DNA from: Aquimarina aquimarini
GTDB taxonomy: Bacteria; Bacteroidota; Bacteroidia; Flavobacteriales; Flavobacteriaceae
Direction: 5' to 3'
Assembly: GCF_900299535.1 (NCBI RefSeq)
Contig: NZ_OMKE01000049.1
Location: 98,014 to 162,013 of the forward strand
Length of the DNA stretch: 64,000 bases
The stretch's first letter is position 1, and each line of letters starts with the position of its first letter. Made by a program: the position numbers and the translations under genes. The notes below the pieces were generated by a model. That model worked only from the letters and a program-made list of their open reading frames with translations, was not told the DNA's origin and made no database searches. Of this stretch, positions 54,500-61,186 are shown piece after piece.

Positions 54500-54857
54500 A
54501 CCCAGAAAAAGCGAGCACACAGTCAAGTAGACAAATGATAGTTAAACAATCACCTCTATACTCCACCTCCACATATTAAGTATACCTATAATAGGCAACG
54601 CCAGTAATTATAATCGTTTTGAGGTGTTATACTGGTTATACTTTGAATTTACTGTAAAAAGAAAATCAACTATTTTTTGTTTATGCAAAGAAGAGAATTT
54701 TATTGCGGTAAATTCAAAGTGTAAATGGTATTAATATTAGGATGCTTTTTTGAAACACCGTTTGTTTGCCCCACTGGATAGAAAAGAAAATTTCTTAGCT
54801 TTGAGAAAACTAAACGAAACATAACACTTCGCAAACTCCAATTTAAAATCGTAAAAA
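54500..54857. repeat. Gene-free stretch with repeat R6 and a promoter
   Basis: No ORF. The 3' part (54741-54840) is repeat R6, which matches 63511-63604 at about 85 percent. Both copies hold an intact TAGCTTTG -7 box (54796-54803 and 63561-63568), so R6 seems to carry a promoter for the downstream gene. Confidence 0.6.
54796..54803 (+). promoter_or_regulatory. -7 box within repeat R6 (TAGCTTTG)
   Basis: Matches TAnnTTTG and is conserved in both R6 copies. The next start codon is at 54858. Confidence 0.5.
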
Positions 54858-55235
54858 ATGAAGGTTACAGCTGAAAAAAACGAAAAAGTTGCTAATATGA
54901 TCTTTGCATCTATTTACCCCCTTTATTGGAATAGATTGAAAAAGCATGGTAGAACAAAAGAAGAGTTCCATCAAGTAATAGAGTGGTTAACTGGTTTTGA
55001 TCAAGATAAACTACAAACACTTATTGCAGAGAAAGTAACATTTAGAACGTTTTTTGAAAAAGCAAAAATCCATCCCAATGCACACATGATTAAAGGAGTT
55101 GTTTGTGGTTATAGAATTGAAGAAATAGAAGATCAATTTGAAGTGTATAAACAATGTAGACGTTTAGAGAAATTGATTGATGAATTGGCAAAAGGTCGTA
55201 AAATGGAGAAAATTTTGCGACAAGAAAAGAAATAA
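54858..55235 (+). CDS. DUF2200 family protein
   Basis: A 125-residue protein; the family is compact, helical and of unknown function. MIFASIYPLYWNRLKKHGRT, HQVIEWLTGFDQ and IHPNAHMIKGVVCGYRIEEI are hallmark stretches. The length matches the family. Its last codons are followed at once by an R3-type repeat end. Confidence 0.9.
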   Translation: MKVTAEKNEKVANMIFASIYPLYWNRLKKHGRTKEEFHQVIEWLTGFDQDKLQTLIAEKVTFRTFFEKAKIHPNAHMIKGVVCGYRIEEIEDQFEVYKQCRRLEKLIDELAKGRKMEKILRQEKK

Positions 55236-55312
55236 AAATACGCAGATAGATCAATTGGTTCTTGGCTTTATTGCCTTGCTCCGATTTATATATTTAGTGT
55301 TAGCAATTATTA
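55235..55312 (+). repeat. 3' half of repeat R3
   Basis: Matches 57403-57480 closely (cagatagatcaattggttc, then gccttgctcc and atatattt) and ends in GTTAGCAATT at 55299-55308. The 5' half of R3 is absent here, replaced by the end of the DUF2200 gene. Confidence 0.65.
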
Positions 55313-55314
55313 AA

Positions 55315-55869
55315 ATGAATATCAAAAATATATTTGACGAAATAAACGGAGAACGCCAAGAATTAACCAATGAAGCCATTCTTAAATTTCAAACTGAATG
55401 GAACCAACCCCTTTCAAATGAAGAATTAAATGATTTAAGGAAAAATGACATTAAACCATCATATTGGAGTGACAAGACCTATGGAGAATGGAAACCAAAA
55501 AAGTTTGAAAATTGGGCTTTTCCAGAGGGGACTTTCCCAAAAGAATTCATTGAATTAATTAAGATATATAGTGGTTGTGGTTTTTTAAAAGGAGAAAGAG
55601 AATTTAGTGTTTTTGGCCCTAACGATTTGAGAGAAATGAATATAGCTTACCAATTACCAGAATATATAAAAGGAGCTATATCTTTCGGTTTAGATGGCTC
55701 GGGAAATCATATAGTATTTGATATGCGTTCAGAAAATAATCATAGTAAATACAAAATATATGGAGTACATTCTGGCTATTTAGAATGGGAAGGAGCTAAA
55801 TTAATTGCTAATGATTTTTGGGAATTCATTAATGGAACCCAAAACATAGATGAACTTGTAAATGGGTAA
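55315..55869 (+). CDS. SMI1/KNR4 family protein
   Basis: I start at ATG 55315; the 46 upstream residues come from the repeat. The 184-residue product has the SMI1/KNR4 pattern: PKEFIELIKIYSGCGFLKGE, FGLDGSGNHIVFDM and LIANDFWEFING. Such proteins are often immunity proteins against polymorphic toxins; no toxin is adjacent. The gene lies between GTTAGCAATT and AATCACTAAC, a cassette-like pair. Confidence 0.82.
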   Translation: MNIKNIFDEINGERQELTNEAILKFQTEWNQPLSNEELNDLRKNDIKPSYWSDKTYGEWKPKKFENWAFPEGTFPKEFIELIKIYSGCGFLKGEREFSVFGPNDLREMNIAYQLPEYIKGAISFGLDGSGNHIVFDMRSENNHSKYKIYGVHSGYLEWEGAKLIANDFWEFINGTQNIDELVNG

Positions 55870-55874
55870 AAAAC

Positions 55875-56050
55875 AATCACTAACACCCGTAACCATCACA
55901 CAAACCCATAATTTTAAAGAAAACAACTTTATTGTAAGCCTCAATACTGTATTCTCACTACTCAATACCAGCTCTATACTATTTTATTAATTTTTTATGA
56001 GGATTTTCTACAAAGCGTATGATAAAAAATAATAGTCTTTTTATTCTCAA
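55875..56050 (+). repeat. Intergenic repeats R7 and R1
   Basis: R7 (55875-55906) begins AATCACTAAC, near-complementary to the unit start at 55299, and matches 63463-63493 (taaccat, cacaaaccca). An R1 copy follows at 56019-56050. Confidence 0.55.
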
Positions 56051-56061
56051 CAATAATTTAA

Positions 56062-56625
56062 CTACAATTGTGAATGTAGAAAATCAGCTGCATCTTTTAA
56101 TCCTCTATTTCTGAGTATATTCAAAACTTGAAACTCATCCAAATCTGGATTTCTTCTATTTAATACCAGTTCTTTAAAAGCTTTCACTGCCCGCTCTGGA
56201 TTTAAATCTATAATATCTGTTAAGAAATCATCAGCTGTTTTTGCTGCTAATCCAAAAGAAGCTAAATATTCTTTTGGAAAATCTTTTATGTTATTTGTTA
56301 CAATAATATTTGCATTTGTCTTAATTGCTGCCGCAAGAACGTGTCTATCTTTAGGATCTGGCAATGTCAAACTACTAATTAACCCAGAATAATTATTAAC
56401 TAAAGCATCAGGAAACGCTGTATTTGCCCTTTCAGCTCTTTTATTGGCTTCCTCTTCACTAACTCCTTTCCTTGCCATTACATCTTTCCATTCATCAAAA
56501 ATATGCCCACTCCATTTTGGAGTAAACATATCATAATAGGCAAACCAAAATAGTAAATCCCGAATCTCAATCGGATAAATTACATTAGTATCTAAAACGC
56601 ATTTAAATCTTACACTATGAATCAT
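56062..56625 (-). CDS. PIN-domain toxin
   Basis: A 187-residue PIN nuclease of the VapC-like group. Acidic residues that bind metal are visible in LDTNVIYP, PDPKDRHVLAAA and VTNNIKDFP. PIN toxins cleave RNA. It overlaps the antitoxin gene by 11 bases, and both read against the direction of the surrounding genes. Confidence 0.85.
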   Translation of the reverse strand: MIHSVRFKCVLDTNVIYPIEIRDLLFWFAYYDMFTPKWSGHIFDEWKDVMARKGVSEEEANKRAERANTAFPDALVNNYSGLISSLTLPDPKDRHVLAAAIKTNANIIVTNNIKDFPKEYLASFGLAAKTADDFLTDIIDLNPERAVKAFKELVLNRRNPDLDEFQVLNILRNRGLKDAADFLHSQL

Positions 56626-57070
56626 ACAACCCTAATTCTTCATCTGCCTTCATTATATCTATAATATTTTGTTTCTGAATTTTCTTCATTCTCTTTTTAT
56701 AATTCATAACATCTTCAAACTTAATCCTTCTATGTTTACCAACTTTAGTATACTCTATTTCTCCACCTTCAAGTAGTTTAACTAAATGAGGTCTTGAGCA
56801 ACCTATAATCTCAGCAGCCTTTTGGGTTGTAACTTCTGTTGCAACTGGAACTAATGAAAATGACTTTCCTTGACTCATTGTCTTTAATATTTCACCCAAA
56901 AATTTTAAAGCACTTAAAGGAATTTTAATTCTCTCTTGAGTCTCTTCAATTTCAATCTCTGGATTTTCTGATTTCAATTGTTCAATCACAGAAACCAAAG
57001 CATCATAGGATTCCATTGCTAACTTTTGCTCATCTTTTGAAGCCTTATTGATTTTTTTATAAGTTTCCAT
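56615..57070 (-). CDS. Excisionase-type HTH antitoxin
   Basis: A 151-residue protein. The C-terminal half holds an excisionase/MerR-like winged helix (TQKAAEIIGCSRPHLVKLLE, then VGKHRRIKFEDV), the N-terminal half is helical. It precedes and overlaps the PIN toxin gene, the order of type II toxin-antitoxin modules, so it probably binds the toxin and represses the promoter. Confidence 0.85.
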   Translation of the reverse strand: METYKKINKASKDEQKLAMESYDALVSVIEQLKSENPEIEIEETQERIKIPLSALKFLGEILKTMSQGKSFSLVPVATEVTTQKAAEIIGCSRPHLVKLLEGGEIEYTKVGKHRRIKFEDVMNYKKRMKKIQKQNIIDIMKADEELGLYDS

Positions 57071-57174
57071 TGTCGCTTTTTTAGGTAATTATACACAATA
57101 ATAAACGAAATAAACGAAACAACCTTACGTCTGATGTTAATTTTTTTTAAAAACTACTACTAACACGGGTAACT
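57071..57174. other. Upstream region of the PIN module
   Basis: Contains direct repeats aaacgaaat/aaacgaaac at about 57102-57120, a possible operator of the antitoxin, and ACTAACACGGGTAAC, similar to R7. No -7 box was recognised. Confidence 0.35.
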
Positions 57175-57310
57175 GTTGCACGACTCCAAACCTTTCTAGA
57201 ATCATCCTTTCTGATTTTCTAAACAAACACAACTCACTGATTATTAATACTAATTATTTAGGGTTTCGTTCAAGATTTTAGTTTTTTATCAAAAAAGATA
57301 GTTGTGCAAC
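57175..57310 (+). repeat. ORF-less unit bounded by complementary GTT/AAC cores
   Basis: GTTGCACGAC (57175-57184) and GTTGTGCAAC (57301-57310) are inverted (9 of 10); with flanking bases ACTGTTGCAC (57172-57181) and GTGCAACAGT (57304-57313) are perfectly inverted. No ORF lies between. It looks like an empty cassette or a short non-autonomous element. Confidence 0.5.
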
Positions 57311-57320
57311 AGTCACATTA

Positions 57321-57480
57321 TATATGAAATCAGAGCAATTTAGTGTTAGATCAAAAGGTTATTTCCTTTTTGCAAATGAGCTAGATTTTTATAAACTAAC
57401 AAGAAATAAAAATGCGTAGATAGATCAATTGGTTCAGGTATGCTTGCCTTGCTCCAATTCATATATTTGGCGTTAGCAAA
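57321..57480 (+). repeat. Intergenic repeat R3 (copy 3, complete)
   Basis: The 5' arm ATATATGAAATCAGAGCAA (57322-57340) is nearly complementary to the 3' arm TTGCTCCAATTCATATAT (about 57449-57466), and GTTAGCAA closes it at 57472-57479. With GTGCAAC at its left this is a roughly 175-base attC-like palindrome. Confidence 0.6.
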
Positions 57481-57525
57481 CAGCTGACTCATTAGTATAA
57501 AATTGGTATGATTTTTGAATTTTAA

Positions 57526-57566
57526 GTAAACAAAATTGTTTATTTAATATAAACGTTTTTGTTTAC
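57526..57566. promoter_or_regulatory. Nested palindromic operator upstream of the HigA-like antitoxin
   Basis: The outer arms GTAAACAAAA (57526-57535) and TTTTGTTTAC (57557-57566) are a perfect 10-bp inverted repeat. Inside them GTTTAT (57538-57543) and ATAAAC (57549-57554) form a second one. It lies 38 bases before the antitoxin ATG, where autoregulatory operators of toxin-antitoxin operons usually sit. Confidence 0.65.
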
Positions 57567-57603
57567 CAATAAATATTTTGTATTTTACCATAAAACATGA
57601 ATT

Positions 57604-58113
57604 ATGTTACCAAAATTAAATAAAATTAAAGGAATACATCCTGGCACACTATTAAGATGGGAGTTAAATAAACGAAACTTAAAAGGTTGCGAATTAGCCG
57701 ACAATATTGGTGAACATAGACAAACAATAAGTGCCATTCTCAATAAAAGAAGAGGCATTAACCCAAAACTTTCTATTAAACTATCAAAAGAGTTTAGAAC
57801 GGATAAAGATTACTTCATGATATTACAGGCAAGTTATGACGTAAAATTACTATCAGAATCTGAAATAAAAAACACACCAAATATTAATAATATAAGAAGA
57901 ATAATTTTTTGGGACACTGATTTTAATAAAATTGATTGGAACAAAAATAAGAAAGCCGTTATAAAAAGAATTTTAGAAAGGGGAAATAAAACTGAAATAA
58001 ATGAGATCATTTCATTCTACGGAAAAAAAGATATTTCCAAGGAAATAAAATCAATAAAAAAAAGTCACTTACCTTCTTTTGAAAAGAATATTATTGAACA
58101 TAATTTAATATAA
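57604..58113 (+). CDS. HigA-like HTH antitoxin fused to DUF6922
   Basis: A 169-residue protein. Residues 9-78 form a HigA/XRE-type helix-turn-helix (GIHPGTLLRWELNKRNLKG, LADNIGEHRQTISAILNKRR, ILQASYD). Residues about 96-165 match DUF6922 (IIFWDTDFNKIDWNKNKKAV, IKRILERGN, FYGKKDI), the small domain usually found next to AbiEii-type toxins. The gene lies 4 bases before the AbiEii gene. It should neutralise that toxin and repress its own promoter through the upstream palindrome. Confidence 0.85.
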   Translation: MLPKLNKIKGIHPGTLLRWELNKRNLKGCELADNIGEHRQTISAILNKRRGINPKLSIKLSKEFRTDKDYFMILQASYDVKLLSESEIKNTPNINNIRRIIFWDTDFNKIDWNKNKKAVIKRILERGNKTEINEIISFYGKKDISKEIKSIKKSHLPSFEKNIIEHNLI

Positions 58114-58117
58114 CAAA

Positions 58118-58759
58118 ATGGAATTGTATTTGAATACTGTTTCTGATTTACTTTGGAATTCTCTTAAGCAATTAATGTCAATTGATGAGTTTAATAGTTT
58201 TAGAATAGTTGGAGGTACTTCACTAAGCCTACAAATTGGTCATAGAGAATCAATTGATATAGATTTATTTACAGACGCTGAATACGGCAGTATTGACTTT
58301 ACTATACTTGAAGCTAAATTAAATGAAACCTTTACTTATGTAGATATGCCATCAGTTGATTTAGTTGGTATGGGAAAGCCCTATTTTATTGGTAACAATG
58401 AAAATGAATTAGTAAAATTGGATTTATTTTATACAGATCCTTTTGTTTTCCCTTGTATTCTTGAACAAAATGTTAGGTTTTCAAGTATTGAAGAAGTAGT
58501 TGCAATGAAATTTGAAATAATAGCTAATGGTGGACGAAAAAAAGATTTTTGGGATATTCATGAGCTATTAGAAACTTATACACTAGATGAAATGATAGAC
58601 TTTTACTTCAAAAGAAATCCTTATGGGGTTTCTAAAGATGAAATATTACTAAAGGTTGTTGATTTTTCTACAGCAGAGAATGATTTTACGCCAAACTGCT
58701 ACAAGGAAAAAGTATGGGAATTAATTAAGTTAGATTTTGAAGAATCAGTAAAAAAATAA
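58118..58759 (+). CDS. AbiEii/AbiGii-family nucleotidyltransferase toxin
   Basis: A 213-residue protein with the nucleotidyltransferase signature VGGTSLSLQIGHRESIDIDL, containing GG and D-x-D, and VVAMKFEIIANGGRKKDFWD further on. AbiEii-type toxins transfer nucleotides to targets such as tRNA and can abort phage infection. It follows the HigA-DUF6922 antitoxin gene with a 4-base gap. The whole module is enclosed by GTTAGCAA (57472) and TTGCTAAC (58767). Confidence 0.9.
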   Translation: MELYLNTVSDLLWNSLKQLMSIDEFNSFRIVGGTSLSLQIGHRESIDIDLFTDAEYGSIDFTILEAKLNETFTYVDMPSVDLVGMGKPYFIGNNENELVKLDLFYTDPFVFPCILEQNVRFSSIEEVVAMKFEIIANGGRKKDFWDIHELLETYTLDEMIDFYFKRNPYGVSKDEILLKVVDFSTAENDFTPNCYKEKVWELIKLDFEESVKK

Positions 58760-58766
58760 AGCCGAC

Positions 58767-59036
58767 TTGCTAACACTATATATAGCAAATAGGGCTGGTT
58801 AGTGTTTAACCGAAAGGTCCTTGTCTATTTGCAAAGTCGCCAAATCTTTTGATTTGGTATTAAAAGAAAAAAGCACACTATACCCCTCTCTACAAAGGCT
58901 TTCTTTAATATACGCTCTATAGTATAGTTTTACAGTAAACACCATATACAGGACACCAAAGTTTCACCTACATTAATCTTTACAGCTATTTCTTGCAATA
59001 GGTATGATAAAAAAATAATAGTATTTTTATTATAAG
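58767..59036 (+). repeat. Attachment-like site followed by repeats R4 and R1
   Basis: TTGCTAAC (58767-58774) is the reverse complement of the unit start GTTAGCAA. AACACTA (58772-58778) pairs with TAGTGTT (58800-58806), giving a compact 45-base hairpin ending GTTTAACC. R4 (58841-58872) and a long R1 copy (58963-59036) follow. No ORF. Confidence 0.55.
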
Positions 59037-59055
59037 TATATCGGTTCGTGTAAGA

Positions 59056-59207
59056 ATAGTAAGGGGTTAAAATGCACTTGCTTTTCGGTTTATCACTTAG
59101 CCAAATTTACAATTTTTTCTTTTATTTTTTAACTGAATGCAAAATTGTAAATTTGGCGGACTTTGTAAAATGCACTGAACTTAGAATTAAGTACTAAAAC
59201 CCTTATT
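59056..59207. repeat. Large imperfect palindrome with a perfect 17-bp core
   Basis: GCCAAATTTACAATTTT (59100-59116) and its perfect reverse complement (59141-59157) surround a 24-base loop. Outside them a second pair of arms (around 59050-59074 and 59190-59212, GTGTAA...TAAGGG type) is also mostly complementary. Direct repeats of taaaatgcact flank the core. Confidence 0.65.
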
Positions 59208-59221
59208 GTTTTTACACTTTG

Positions 59222-60280
59222 TTATGTGCTGGCATTATTTCGTTCGTGTTCAATCAGCCATTTTTTTCGTTCAATTCCTCCACCATATCCAGTCATTTTT
59301 CCATCTTTTCCAATTACTCTATGACAAGGTATAATTATTGAAATTCGATTATAACCATTTGCAGATGCAACTGCTCTAATAGCTTTTGGATTGTTAATTT
59401 TTTCTGATTGTTTTTGGTAAGTTGTAGTTGTTCCGTATTCTATTTGTTGTAAACAGTTCCAAACTGAATTTTGAAAATCAGTTCCTGGTGTTTCAAGTTT
59501 TACATCAAAAGTTTTTCTTGTGCCTTGAAAGTACTCTTTAATCTCTTTTTTGACTTGTTTAATATGTTCATTTTCGCCCGAAATGATATTTGCTTCTAAC
59601 AACTTTTGTAAGTCTTTAAATTCCGTCTCAAGCATTCGTCTATCAACAAATTCTAATAAACAAATTCCATTGTTGGTTGCACAAACAAACATTGGCCCTA
59701 ATGGTGTCGTAATACGGTTTATAAGTATTAGATTTTTATTTTTACTTTGTTTTGGTGATTTACCCACTAGTTTTTTAAAAGTGTAGCCAAAACCACTTAA
59801 AGATTCGTAACTCGTGTCAAAAGCTGTATGAGTAGTATTCTTTCCTTTTTTCAATTCTTGAAAAGCATTGTTTATTCTATACATTCTTTGATATGCTTGA
59901 AAAGTCATACCATAATGTTTTTTAAACCATCTACGCACAATTTCTGGACTAATTCCTTTTTGCCTTAATTGATAATCAGTTATTTTCTCTTTAGGATTTT
60001 CCTTAACCAATATAATTGCATTTTCAACCTGTTCAGGTGCTTGATTTGCATTTTCAGTTGGTTTACAAACCTTGCAAGGTCTATAACCATTATTCAAAGC
60101 CTCTTTAAAAGTCGTATAAAACTCAACATTCTCTTTTTTTGGTTTTCTTGCTCTGCAAGTAGCAATGCAAAAAACGGAAGTGGTTTTTACGCCTACAAAG
60201 AAAATACCAACAAAGCTCTGTTTTCTATCTAACAGAGCTTGATAATAGGTTTCGATTTTGTTATTGTCTTTAATTAACAT
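59222..60280 (-). CDS. ada: Bifunctional DNA repair protein and regulator Ada
   Basis: A 352-residue three-part protein. The Ada zinc domain has cysteines at 38, 42, 69 and 72, with Cys38 the methylphosphotriester acceptor. An AraC-type HTH follows at about 80-180. The C-terminal O6-alkylguanine methyltransferase has the acceptor Cys319 in IIPCHRVIG. It repairs alkylated DNA and, once methylated, activates repair genes. It ends 2 bases before the PEP-mutase-like gene on the same strand. The two genes read against the surrounding units and are bounded by GTTATGTGC and GCACATAAC. Confidence 0.95.
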   Translation of the reverse strand: MLIKDNNKIETYYQALLDRKQSFVGIFFVGVKTTSVFCIATCRARKPKKENVEFYTTFKEALNNGYRPCKVCKPTENANQAPEQVENAIILVKENPKEKITDYQLRQKGISPEIVRRWFKKHYGMTFQAYQRMYRINNAFQELKKGKNTTHTAFDTSYESLSGFGYTFKKLVGKSPKQSKNKNLILINRITTPLGPMFVCATNNGICLLEFVDRRMLETEFKDLQKLLEANIISGENEHIKQVKKEIKEYFQGTRKTFDVKLETPGTDFQNSVWNCLQQIEYGTTTTYQKQSEKINNPKAIRAVASANGYNRISIIIPCHRVIGKDGKMTGYGGGIERKKWLIEHERNNAST

Positions 60281-60282
60281 AT

Positions 60283-61038
60283 TTAAAATATTGACTTAAA
60301 TGAACTTTGATTTAAAACAGTTTGTAAACTCTCTTCAAACTCATCATACATCTTGTCGAAAAGGAAATTCCCCATACTTATTCGTTTTACACCTAATTTT
60401 GTTAATGTCTCAAAATTTGGAAGGTTAGGCATACACATTACATTAATTGGTAAATTTGTACAATTTACAATTTCTTTAATATCATCTTCTTTCTCAATGC
60501 AAGGTGCGAAAATTCCATCCGCTCCTGCATTTGCATAAAGTTGAATTCTTTTTTTTGTTTCTTCTACGATATTCTCTTGAAGTAGGATAAATGTATCTGT
60601 TCTCACGTTTATAAAAACATCAACATTCTCTTTTTCTAATTCCCCTTTTATTTCTTTAAGTGTCTTTGCGAAGTCATTAGCGTTTAATAAAATCCGTTTT
60701 TCGTTAATAACACTATCTTCGATATTAATTCCAATAACTCCTAATTGTGCTAATTTTTTAATGTGGTTAACGATTTCTTTTGGTTTGCGACTATATCCCG
60801 ATTCCAAATCAACTGACAAAGGTAGATTTGTGTTTATGGCAATTCGCTTTACGAAATATTCCAATTCAGAAAACTCTATTTCTTCACCATCGTTATATCC
60901 TAAAATTGATGCAATTGCCGAACTCGAAGTTCCAATTGCTTGAAAATTTAATTTTTCAACTGCTTTTGTACTTGGCACATCCCAAACATTTCCGATTAAT
61001 AATGGTTTATCTTGACTGTGTAAATTTTTAAATTCCAT
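60283..61038 (-). CDS. Isocitrate lyase/PEP mutase family protein
   Basis: I start at ATG 61038 (MEFKNLHSQDKPLLIGNVWD), giving 251 residues, since the preceding 30 residues are unlike the family. It has the beta-barrel landmarks NVWDVPST, TSSSAIASILGYNDGE, LSVDLESGY and IGINIEDS. Members break or rearrange C-C or P-C bonds of small oxo-acids. The lyase KKCGH motif is absent, so a carboxyphosphonoenolpyruvate mutase- or oxaloacetase-like role is more likely. The gene precedes ada by 2 bases and is likely cotranscribed. Confidence 0.85.
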   Translation of the reverse strand: MEFKNLHSQDKPLLIGNVWDVPSTKAVEKLNFQAIGTSSSAIASILGYNDGEEIEFSELEYFVKRIAINTNLPLSVDLESGYSRKPKEIVNHIKKLAQLGVIGINIEDSVINEKRILLNANDFAKTLKEIKGELEKENVDVFINVRTDTFILLQENIVEETKKRIQLYANAGADGIFAPCIEKEDDIKEIVNCTNLPINVMCMPNLPNFETLTKLGVKRISMGNFLFDKMYDEFEESLQTVLNQSSFKSIF

Positions 61039-61117
61039 CTTTTTATGTTTTGATGCAAAGTAACTATGATGAAATTTAGTCAGCAACCGAAAATTGGACG
61101 AGTATTTTTTTCCGCTT

Positions 61118-61170
61118 GCACATAACAAAGAGTATAGTTACTATGGTGACTGTGTTTTATTGTTATAAGC
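61118..61170 (+). repeat. Compact attC-like site between the ada and zincin units
   Basis: It opens with GCACATAACAAAG (61118-61130), the exact reverse complement of 59217-59229, and closes with TTATTGTTATAAGC. The arms ATAACAA and TTGTTAT are complementary, and a central part is shared with R2 at 44603-44641. Total length 53 bases, with AAC at one end and GTT at the other. Confidence 0.6.
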
Positions 61171-61186
61171 CATTAAAACCAACAAT

